A stretch of DNA of 10,788 bases from Clostridia bacterium. Lineage in GTDB: Bacteria; Bacillota; Clostridia; UMGS1810. Under the pieces are notes generated by a model. The model worked only from the letters and a program-made list of their open reading frames with translations. It was not told the origin of the DNA and searched no databases. The stretch covers positions 1 through 10,788 of the forward strand of contig JAGBXL010000233.1 of NCBI GenBank assembly GCA_017629325.1, read 5' to 3'. The position numbers and the translations under genes are program-made. Positions 1 through 6,855 of this stretch are shown piece by piece (the first letter of the stretch is position 1; each line of letters opens with the position of its first letter).

Positions 1-1198
1 CTTCTAAAAGCTCTCTGCAGCAGCCGACATCGGTTGTAACACACGGTCTGCCTGCCGCAAAGGATTCTAGAACAGAAAGAGGCTGACCCTCGGAAATACT
101 TGTTAGTATGGTGAAATCAAGCTTTTCAAAATATTCTACAACATTAACCCTTCCGGGCATAATAATTTTATCTTCTATATTAAGCTGGGTTATGAGTTCT
201 TTGCATTCACTGGCATATTCCTCGTCATCTATTCCACCCATAATGTGAAGTTTAACATTATCCATACGTGTTGAAAGCTCAAAAAAAGCATATATCATTG
301 TTTTGATATCTTTTATGGGTGCAAATCGAACAACTGCACCGATATCAATATAACCGTCTTCTTTTTTTAAGGGGATATTACAAAATTTTTCGTAGCTTAT
401 GCCATTTTCTATAACATAGCATTTATCTTCGTTGCAGCCCATTTCTACCTGGGTTGCCTTTGCACGAGTGAAAAGCGATGTAACCCTGAAAGCACGGGAA
501 TATATAAGGTCGGATAACATATAGAAGAATTTTATCCACTGTCCCTTAAATTCTCTTTCTACCCATTTTGCTCTTATTATTTCTTCTTCTCTTTCGCGGG
601 TATATATGCCATGTTCGGTTAAAAGAACAGGCCTTTTATTAACATAGCCGCCAAGGGTTGCCAATAGACCGCCGTAGCCTGTTGAAATAGCATGGTAGCA
701 ATCTGCTTTGGGAACTTTTGTACCCATTAGATATAAAACAGGCAGAAGCCTTGAACGCACGGAGTGGAAAGCATCGGAAAAAGCGGTGTAGGGAAAATCT
801 GTTATGCATATATCTGTTAAAATTTTTAAAAAATGCTCGCTTTTAAGATAACTCATAGGGTTTATTTTCTTTGTGTGATACATATTAAAAAGCATATCCC
901 AATCAGGTTTATCGGAAAATACAAGCCTTTTTAACGCATCGCTTTCCTTTTGGGTGAAGCTATGATTAAACACCTTATTTGGTTTCACTTTAAGAGCTTC
1001 GTCTAAAAAAACCTGATGAACTTCCACAACATTTTTAGGAAGCGTGTAAACAAACTTATCTTTATCTTCGGCTTTGGCAGCAATAACCCAAAGGACAAAC
1101 TCGTGTTCGGGCATTTCTGTTATATATTGATGTGCCCAGGTGGACACACCGCCGTTTATGTAGGGGTAACACCCCTCAAGCACCATACAAATTCTCAT
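1..1198 (-). CDS. pelF: PelF-type GT4 glycosyltransferase, 3' end outside window
   Basis: Cytoplasmic family-4 glycosyltransferase predicted to polymerise the Pel exopolysaccharide from UDP-sugar (UDP-GalNAc/GlcNAc in characterised systems). I translated 399 codons from ATG 1198; the frame is open to the window edge. The N-terminus (MRICMVLEGCYPYINGGVST) is the typical PelF opening with its GGV loop at residues 16-18. Later motifs are TEHGIYTRERE (about 194-204), IENGI (263-267), VVRFAPIKDIKT (289-300, the R/K phosphate-binding loop) and an E-x7-E pair at E370/E378 in SISEGQPLSVLESF, the GT-B nucleotide-sugar signature. PelF proteins are about 500 residues, so roughly 100 are missing at the left edge. 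A GGAG ribosome site (1205-1208) lies 6 nt before the ATG, and only 16 nt separate it from the deacetylase gene, so it is the fourth gene of the pel operon. Family assignment is strong; substrate is inferred from the family. Confidence 0.93.
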   Translation of the reverse strand, partial: MRICMVLEGCYPYINGGVSTWAHQYITEMPEHEFVLWVIAAKAEDKDKFVYTLPKNVVEVHQVFLDEALKVKPNKVFNHSFTQKESDALKRLVFSDKPDWDMLFNMYHTKKINPMSYLKSEHFLKILTDICITDFPYTAFSDAFHSVRSRLLPVLYLMGTKVPKADCYHAISTGYGGLLATLGGYVNKRPVLLTEHGIYTREREEEIIRAKWVEREFKGQWIKFFYMLSDLIYSRAFRVTSLFTRAKATQVEMGCNEDKCYVIENGISYEKFCNIPLKKEDGYIDIGAVVRFAPIKDIKTMIYAFFELSTRMDNVKLHIMGGIDDEEYASECKELITQLNIEDKIIMPGRVNVVEYFEKLDFTILTSISEGQPLSVLESFAAGRPCVTTDVGCCRELLE

Positions 1199-1214
1199 TG
1201 TTTTCTCCGTGAAA

Positions 1215-3065
1215 CTATTTTAATTTGATTGTAACTGTGTCTTTATTTGCTTTTAACAAATACAAATCGCCGGTAAGATGAGTTAGTTTTCCGCCGTCTA
1301 TGCTTTTGTATTTTTTAGAGTTAAAGCGAATAAAGAAATATCCTTCGTCATAGAAATTTTCTATTTTTAACTTAAGCTTATTACCGCTTTGCTGTTTTTT
1401 TACATTAAGTGCTGCATATCTCTGCACAGCCGCAGATGCTTCGGAGCCTGTGAAACTCCTGATAGATGGTGCAGATGTGTAGAGATATTTAAGATATTCT
1501 TCAAAGTTTTTGGAAAGCTTTTCCCAGCCCAATTCGGCTCCGCGTTCCGGATCGAGAGCATCGTCGGGGTGTGTGAAATGACTGTTTACATAGTGCATAT
1601 TAAGTTCTGAAACAAGAGCCAATTCCATAAACGGAGTTAAATCGCAGCCTGAAATGATTCGGGGCTGATATACTCTGCCGTCGGGCAGAACATCAAATTC
1701 CTGGGTACAGCTATATTCAAAATTACCATCGGGGAAATATATTCCCGATATGGTTTTTATGTGGGGATAGGTACTAAATAAAAAGTCTTCTCCAACTTTT
1801 GACATTATATTTGAAGGTGGAACATACAAAGACATATTAACACCTGGAAAGAGTCCGTCGCAAAGGTCAACCAAAGAATCAAATGCACCTTTCATAGCAG
1901 CACGGCTTTTCCATGTTTTATAATCGTAAAGACCGTTATAATCACATTCACTCATGCAAAGAGGCTGATGGTTGTATCCGTGATAGCCAACCTCACCACC
2001 CTGACGAAGAAGCATATTACCAAAATTTAAAAATGTGCCTTCATCTGCTTTTGTGGGAGTGGAGCCGTCAACGTTATCATCGTAGCAGGCAATTGCCAGA
2101 CCAGTATATTTTATGCCATACTTATCTGCATAGTTCATCATGTCGGGCCACCAGATATTCACATAAAAATCTCTTATTGTTGCTCCATAATCACGGGTTA
2201 TGTATTCACTGCTGCCCTGAGGTATCTGTGAGGGGAAATCATCTAAATAAAAGACGGAAGCATTTATAACCGGATAAATTGATACATCTTCCATAAGGCT
2301 ATATGACGCAGCGTAAAATCCGCGGACAAACTTTTCGTAAAGACCTATGTTATTTACAACGAATTTTCCCTTGCCATATTTTGTTTCCCAAATAAGAGGG
2401 GTTTTGTTTTCGTTGTCTATCCAGGCATATACTTTGGCTTTCTTTTTATCAAGCTGAATTGCCCAGGCTGATTCGTAGCCATCTTCAACAGTAAACCCTC
2501 TGCCACCGCCAACCATAAAGCAATCGTCTATATAAATGCCGCTTAATTTGGCATTATACCATGATGATTCTGTGATGCCAAGTGCACTTTCGATTACAGA
2601 TGTGTATATGCTTTTTTGAAGAGTGAGTGCAAACTGAACATTTCCGCCGCTATGCACCCAGTCTTTTAGTGTGATAACACTTTCTCCCATTGGGGAAATA
2701 TCGCTTATAAGAACAACTACCGTGCTGTATTTTGATAAATCGGGGAATTCTTTTTTTGATAAATCAATAAGCCTATACCCTACTTTCATATCAGAAAAAA
2801 TTATCTTAAATTCTTCCATTGCTTCGATACTATTGCTCTGTTTACTATCCCAAAGCACAAGTGTTGTTTTTTTGAGCTGTGCATTTGAACTTGCTTTGGT
2901 TACAATATTTGATTTTGACAAAAATTCCAAATCGGCTTTATCATACTTATAGTTTATTCCGCTTCTTTCAACAAAAAGAACAAACGCAATAAGGGCAAAT
3001 ACCAATATAACCGTTAACATGCCATTAAATCTAAATTTTAAAAATTTTTCTTTTAATCCTTCCAA
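1215..3065 (-). CDS. pelA: PelA-type membrane-anchored polysaccharide deacetylase (DUF2194-like)
   Basis: Predicted extracellular deacetylase of the Pel polymer, tethered by one N-terminal helix (about 15-33). Residues about 65-260 form an alpha/beta domain resembling a GATase/flavodoxin fold. The deacetylase-like part spans about 265-540: a metal-type Asp pair in VFYLDDFP (D275/D276), HGYNH (H362, H366; HxxxH pattern), YVPPSN (414-419) and NSHFTHPDD (495-502). The last 60 residues look like a small beta domain. Unlike Pseudomonas PelA, there is no N-terminal glycoside hydrolase domain, which fits the short PelA of Gram-positive pel clusters. The start is TTG at 3065, overlapping the pelE end by 13 nt. 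A strong AAAGGAGG lies 10 nt upstream of the TTG, and an in-frame ATT at 3068 would give 7-nt spacing. The gene could alternatively be called simply a DUF2194 protein; its position between pelE and pelF decides for PelA. Confidence 0.82.
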   Translation of the reverse strand: MEGLKEKFLKFRFNGMLTVILVFALIAFVLFVERSGINYKYDKADLEFLSKSNIVTKASSNAQLKKTTLVLWDSKQSNSIEAMEEFKIIFSDMKVGYRLIDLSKKEFPDLSKYSTVVVLISDISPMGESVITLKDWVHSGGNVQFALTLQKSIYTSVIESALGITESSWYNAKLSGIYIDDCFMVGGGRGFTVEDGYESAWAIQLDKKKAKVYAWIDNENKTPLIWETKYGKGKFVVNNIGLYEKFVRGFYAASYSLMEDVSIYPVINASVFYLDDFPSQIPQGSSEYITRDYGATIRDFYVNIWWPDMMNYADKYGIKYTGLAIACYDDNVDGSTPTKADEGTFLNFGNMLLRQGGEVGYHGYNHQPLCMSECDYNGLYDYKTWKSRAAMKGAFDSLVDLCDGLFPGVNMSLYVPPSNIMSKVGEDFLFSTYPHIKTISGIYFPDGNFEYSCTQEFDVLPDGRVYQPRIISGCDLTPFMELALVSELNMHYVNSHFTHPDDALDPERGAELGWEKLSKNFEEYLKYLYTSAPSIRSFTGSEASAAVQRYAALNVKKQQSGNKLKLKIENFYDEGYFFIRFNSKKYKSIDGGKLTHLTGDLYLLKANKDTVTIKLK

Positions 3066-3940
3066 AATGCTATCGCCTCCTTTACCCTTGCGGAAACAAA
3101 CACTCTTTGGGATTGTATTTCTTTTATAAGTTCTTTTATTTTATTTGCCTGTTTAAGCTGCGAATAGTATTTAAGCTTAAGAAGAATTATTTCTTCATAA
3201 TCTCCGTAAAGATTATCGGCATTTAAAAGTATTTCACCTGCTTTGGTATAGTTTTCAAGTGAAAATTCATTTTCAAACCAGCGTATGTAGTCTTCGAGAG
3301 ATTTATTTGCTTTAAGTTTTTTTGAAACAAGATCGGAATAGAGGTTTCTGTTCATAATTTCAACCTGACCCGACAAAAGCTTTTGATCCAGCACATTCCA
3401 CAAAAAATCACAATAGCGTGAAAGCACAGCGATATCATCGGGGTTTTTGGCATATTCTCTGCCAAGCTTTTGAAGGCTAAAGTCGTTTTGTTTTGAAATT
3501 TCAACCATAGCTGTAACTGCATAGTGAACAACTTCGGGGTCTTCGTTATTTCCTGCTTTACGCAAAAATTCTACGTATTCCTCGGGGTCGTCATTAAGAA
3601 CATCCATTATTATTTCGCGGCGTTCCTTTGGTGAATTTACAATAAGTGCTTCTTCAATTGCAACCAAAGAATCATCATTTTTACTCTCTTCAACATACAT
3701 TCCCTTATAGAGCACGGAATCAAGCTCCATTTTCTGAACACCTACCGATATGGTGTTATCCATTTTAAAAAGAACCTCAAAATGCAAAAACATAAGTGCC
3801 AGAAAACCCCAGAATGGAAGACACAAAACCATAAAGAACATATACTTATGAACTTTTAAAAATCCACTGCGGATTCCAAGGAATGTGAAAACGCATAAAA
3901 GGATATGTATGAGGATTAAAAAAAACGCAAAAATATTCAT
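3053..3940 (-). CDS. pelE: PelE-like membrane protein with helical repeats
   Basis: Probable PelE, the inner-membrane scaffold that works with PelD, PelF and PelG in the Pel synthase complex. The 295 residues begin with two membrane helices (about 3-23 and 32-54), followed by an almost entirely alpha-helical cytoplasmic part with HEAT/TPR-like repeats (about 90-290). An example is the segment EDPEVVHYAVTAMVEISK (133-150). Pseudomonas PelE has the same plan, two helices plus TPRs, at about 330 residues. Sequence alone would give only a helical-repeat protein; the call rests on architecture plus location directly between pelD and the pelA-type deacetylase. The ATG is preceded by AAGGAGGG at 3947-3954 (6-nt spacing), which begins right at the pelD stop codon, so translation is probably coupled to pelD. 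Confidence 0.8.
   Translation of the reverse strand: MNIFAFFLILIHILLCVFTFLGIRSGFLKVHKYMFFMVLCLPFWGFLALMFLHFEVLFKMDNTISVGVQKMELDSVLYKGMYVEESKNDDSLVAIEEALIVNSPKERREIIMDVLNDDPEEYVEFLRKAGNNEDPEVVHYAVTAMVEISKQNDFSLQKLGREYAKNPDDIAVLSRYCDFLWNVLDQKLLSGQVEIMNRNLYSDLVSKKLKANKSLEDYIRWFENEFSLENYTKAGEILLNADNLYGDYEEIILLKLKYYSQLKQANKIKELIKEIQSQRVFVSARVKEAIAFWKD
3076..3083 (-). promoter_or_regulatory. Ribosome binding site for the TTG-initiated deacetylase gene
   Basis: AAAGGAGG (minus strand) lies inside the 3' end of pelE. It is 10 nt before TTG 3065 and 7 nt before an in-frame ATT at 3068. No ATG is available near it, so a non-ATG start inside the overlap is required; the first in-frame ATG (residue 16) would cut into the membrane anchor. 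Confidence 0.75.
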
Positions 3941-3954
3941 ACATATCCCTCCTT

Positions 3955-6735
3955 TTATTTTATAGTTACTGATATATCAAGATTTTCAAATCTTGGTAAA
4001 ATGTATTTTAAATCGTTTTGGGTTGCCTGTGAGAGCAAAATACCAAGCTTCCCATTGGAGATTTCGCCTAAAATATCGTTTGCACGGATTTTTCCCGCAA
4101 GCATTTTATCTACTTCCATATAGGAATGACCTTTGGTATCTATCTCCAAAAATTCATAGCTGAAAATTTTTCTTTCTGTCATATCTTTAAAATTATCATA
4201 TATCTTGTCGAATTCTTCTTTGCACAGTATGCGGGTATTTTGTATATACTGGCTTTCATATAAATGCTGATTATAGTCATACGCTCTTAAAAGCGATATT
4301 TCAACAAGGTCGCGGAGAATTTTAAAAAGATTAACATAGTAAAGCGAATTTTGTTCGGGTTTTACATACCATATAAAGATTATTAGTTCTAGCTTTTCTC
4401 CCCGCCATACACCTGCCGCATACATAGGAAGATTTGGGAGAAATTCTGTGTTTTTCCAGATTTCGTCTTTTTTTATTTTATCTAGAACTGGCTTATATGT
4501 ATCGAGAGATATAGAGCGTGATACTTCGTTTATTATATCTCTTGATGATACCTCAAGTCTGCCGAAAACACTTTTATCGTTTACAGAATATACGCTAAGG
4601 CTTTTATTTTCGAGTATGTCTTCAAATGTGTTTATAATTCGAAGATACAGCTTATGGGGTTCAACAGTATCAAGGTTTCTGGTAACATCAAATATTTTTC
4701 CAAAGCTATCTTTCGAGCCTATTATCTGCTTTTTTAAATCTCGCTTTTCATTGAAGGTATCTTGATATAATTCGTGTGCAAACCCAAGTTTTTCTTCAAG
4801 AAGGTAAATCTGGTCATTGCCGAATTTTATTTTGTCGTCTTTACTAAGGCGAACATACCCAACAACTGCCCCAACAAGAAAATAATAAACAAATGCAAAC
4901 CAGTTTGACGGCTCATAAAATATGGTGAGCCAGCTTGTACCGGAAATGATTTTTGCAATAAACCACGCAGCAGATGATAACCCTGCTGCCATAAGCCCGG
5001 AATAAAGACCATGAACAATTGAAACTATTACAATAAATGCCATTCTGAAATCTACTATTGAAAACATTACAGACGAGCCGGTTATAATATTTAAAATCTC
5101 TGTTATAAGAAACATTACACCTATCTCTGCCGCCTTTACAACAGGTGTGTGCTTGCTCATCCATTTTTTAATTTTGGTGCGGAAATCTACTACCATAAGA
5201 TTTTTTTGCACCTGATATTTTTCGTATTCTTCATCAAGGTCATCTATAATGGATATTCTTGAAAAATACCCATATTCACTTCGAAGTGCAGTATTTTTTA
5301 TATTTAAATAATTTGCTTCATCTTCGCCAGTATAAACCACTTTAAGTTCGGAATTATATGCCAAAATTCTATCCATTATATCGCCAAAAGTGATGCTGAA
5401 TTCATCACTTACATTGAGAGTTCCTATACCCTCTTGCCAGTTTTCAAGAAAACGCGACACAAGAACTGATATATCGTGCATAGAAATAAAGAATGCACGC
5501 GAACCTTCATATTCACTTAAGGTAACCATGCCTGTTTCCATTTGAGAAAAAATATTGTTTAAAAAATCGCCTTTATAAGTTCCGCTGTAAAGATGAGGAA
5601 TTCTTACGATTTTTATATCAATATCATGGTGCTTGGTGTAGAATTCGCAAAGATTCTCCTTTGAAAGTGTGAGAACACTAATGTCTTTTTTATTTGAATA
5701 GGCTCCGTCGAGAGATGAAAAATATATTACCTTGGCATCTTTTTGGTATTTTGCTGTTAGGCTTAATATTTCTCTTAAATTTTCTGCATCGGATTCTTCC
5801 TCTGTGGAATATGTAAGCTCTCTTGCAAAAAATATCACAACATCAAAATCATAGGTTTCAAATATTTTTTCATAGGGAATGTTTTTTCCGTTATATACCT
5901 TGATTTTTCCTCGAGTTGTAAGGTGAGTTCTGCCTGCAATAAGTATGTTGTTATTTTCAAAAGCATCTTCAATAAATTTTTCGGTTACATAACCTGTGTT
6001 TCCAACAAGAAGAATTCTTTTTGTTATAAGGGTGTTTGGGTCTATAACAATACGATTGGTATCTGATATTTGCTCCCTTATCTCTAAAAGGTCGTTATCA
6101 TTGACAACATTTATAATACACTCAACTAAGCAATCGTCAAATGCACCACTCATACCATTTGCAATCATTTCTATCGCAACATCTTTTGAAAAAGCTTCTT
6201 TATAGCTTCGGGCACTGGTTAAGGCATCGAATGAGTCGGCAATGGCAACAACGCGGGCACAGATGGGTATATCTTCGCCTTTTAAAGCTTCGGGGTAGCC
6301 TGTTCCGTCTATTCTTTCATGATGATATTTTGCAATATCTTTGGCATATTTTATAATTTTTTTATCTATTCCTCTTGATAGCTCATCTATCATTTCATAG
6401 CCCAGAACGGAGTGTTTTTTAACTATGTCATACTCCACCGGGGAAAGCTTACCAGGAAAATTTAATATACTTTCAGGAATTTTACTTTTTCCTATATCGT
6501 GAAGAGAGGATGCTATTGACATATATTTTATATCATCATCTGAAAGAGCGTATTTATCGGTTATATTAGAAAGCTCTCGAAGCATAAGCTCGGTAAGCAT
6601 TCTGACATGATAAACATGAACTCCCTTTTCTCCATTTAACATATCGGGTATGTTATCACTTTGTATATCGATTATTTCTAAATAATTATGGTTATTCTCG
6701 GCATTTAGAACAAGAATGGGGTTTATTGATGACAT
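3955..6735 (-). CDS. pelD: PelD with N-terminal HD-GYP and SDR-like domains
   Basis: Predicted c-di-GMP receptor that activates Pel synthesis, enlarged to 926 residues (Pseudomonas PelD is about half that). Order: HD-GYP domain at about 35-215 with H79/D80 in LHDIGK, H108, HHE (138-140), GYP (146-148) and D167 in AIADSFDAL, so the metal and signature residues are present. An SDR/epimerase-like Rossmann domain spans about 238-515, with a shortened glycine motif GNTGYV (245-250). About four membrane helices lie at 533-630, a coiled coil at 636-672, a GAF-like domain at about 690-815 and a GGDEF-like domain at about 830-926. The last is catalytically dead (SNGKL, 893-897, in place of GGDEF) but keeps the c-di-GMP-binding RxxD (R884, D887) exactly five residues before it. 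The C-terminal half identifies PelD. The HD-GYP half should hydrolyse c-di-GMP if active, which is inferred. The ATG has AAAGGAGG 8 nt upstream; this is the first operon gene, followed by pelE after 14 nt. Confidence 0.9.
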   Translation of the reverse strand: MSSINPILVLNAENNHNYLEIIDIQSDNIPDMLNGEKGVHVYHVRMLTELMLRELSNITDKYALSDDDIKYMSIASSLHDIGKSKIPESILNFPGKLSPVEYDIVKKHSVLGYEMIDELSRGIDKKIIKYAKDIAKYHHERIDGTGYPEALKGEDIPICARVVAIADSFDALTSARSYKEAFSKDVAIEMIANGMSGAFDDCLVECIINVVNDNDLLEIREQISDTNRIVIDPNTLITKRILLVGNTGYVTEKFIEDAFENNNILIAGRTHLTTRGKIKVYNGKNIPYEKIFETYDFDVVIFFARELTYSTEEESDAENLREILSLTAKYQKDAKVIYFSSLDGAYSNKKDISVLTLSKENLCEFYTKHHDIDIKIVRIPHLYSGTYKGDFLNNIFSQMETGMVTLSEYEGSRAFFISMHDISVLVSRFLENWQEGIGTLNVSDEFSITFGDIMDRILAYNSELKVVYTGEDEANYLNIKNTALRSEYGYFSRISIIDDLDEEYEKYQVQKNLMVVDFRTKIKKWMSKHTPVVKAAEIGVMFLITEILNIITGSSVMFSIVDFRMAFIVIVSIVHGLYSGLMAAGLSSAAWFIAKIISGTSWLTIFYEPSNWFAFVYYFLVGAVVGYVRLSKDDKIKFGNDQIYLLEEKLGFAHELYQDTFNEKRDLKKQIIGSKDSFGKIFDVTRNLDTVEPHKLYLRIINTFEDILENKSLSVYSVNDKSVFGRLEVSSRDIINEVSRSISLDTYKPVLDKIKKDEIWKNTEFLPNLPMYAAGVWRGEKLELIIFIWYVKPEQNSLYYVNLFKILRDLVEISLLRAYDYNQHLYESQYIQNTRILCKEEFDKIYDNFKDMTERKIFSYEFLEIDTKGHSYMEVDKMLAGKIRANDILGEISNGKLGILLSQATQNDLKYILPRFENLDISVTIK

Positions 6736-6743
6736 ATTTGTAT

Positions 6744-6751
6744 CCTCCTTT
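6744..6751 (-). promoter_or_regulatory. pelD ribosome binding site
   Basis: AAAGGAGG on the minus strand, 8 nt before the pelD ATG. It sits almost at the predicted transcript 5' end (about 6752), giving a leader of only about 17 nt. Confidence 0.75.
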
Positions 6752-6758
6752 CACTCAG

Positions 6759-6787
6759 ATATTATCATAAAATTCAACATTTTTCAA
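6759..6787 (-). promoter_or_regulatory. Predicted housekeeping-sigma promoter of the pel operon
   Basis: TTGAAA (6782-6787) and TAATAT (6759-6764) on the minus strand are separated by exactly 17 nt, matching the sigma-A consensus well. It lies between the terminator of the upstream cyclase gene and pelD and is the only promoter-like pair seen there. GATAAT overlaps as an alternative -10 but with a poorer 15-nt spacer. Transcription would begin near 6752. Confidence 0.65.
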
Positions 6788-6801
6788 TGTGTGTAAACAC
6801 A
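6788..6801. promoter_or_regulatory. Small inverted repeat abutting the pel -35 box
   Basis: On the plus strand TGTGT-AA-ACACA (6790-6801) forms a 5-bp-arm dyad directly upstream of the pelD -35 hexamer. Its position suits an operator for an activator or repressor, but the arms are short and the region is AT-rich, so chance is possible. Confidence 0.25.
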
Positions 6802-6815
6802 AAATAAAACCTCAA

Positions 6816-6843
6816 ATAGCGGTCGCTTTTAAGCAACCGCTAT
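6816..6843 (-). terminator. Intrinsic terminator after the diguanylate cyclase gene
   Basis: ATAGCGGT (6816-6823) pairs with ACCGCTAT (6836-6843). After one C-A mismatch, GCTT pairs with AAGC around a 2-nt loop. On the minus strand the stem is followed by a T-rich stretch (TTTGAGGTTTTATTTTG). It begins 12 nt after the cyclase stop codon and separates that gene from the pel operon. Confidence 0.8.
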
Positions 6844-6855
6844 AAGAAGCTATTA

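Noticed and set aside
5685..5700. Y346-S-N-K-K350 in PelD as the SDR catalytic YxxxK
   Set aside because: It lies too soon after the FSS strand; the LTLSK-ENLCEFY stretch aligns better with the usual helix, and there the tyrosine is Leu.
1016..6356. Plus-strand and alternative-frame open frames (for example 1913-2269, 2671-2952, 4448-4765, 4827-5018, 5996-6356)
   Set aside because: They lie wholly or mostly inside the well-supported pel genes on the other strand or in another frame, have low-complexity or arginine/cysteine-rich translations, and lack convincing ribosome sites. They are shadows.
6736..6855. c-di-GMP riboswitch upstream of pelD
   Set aside because: The only stable structure is the cyclase terminator, which lies upstream of the predicted pel transcription start. 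I see no conserved GEMM-type core sequence.
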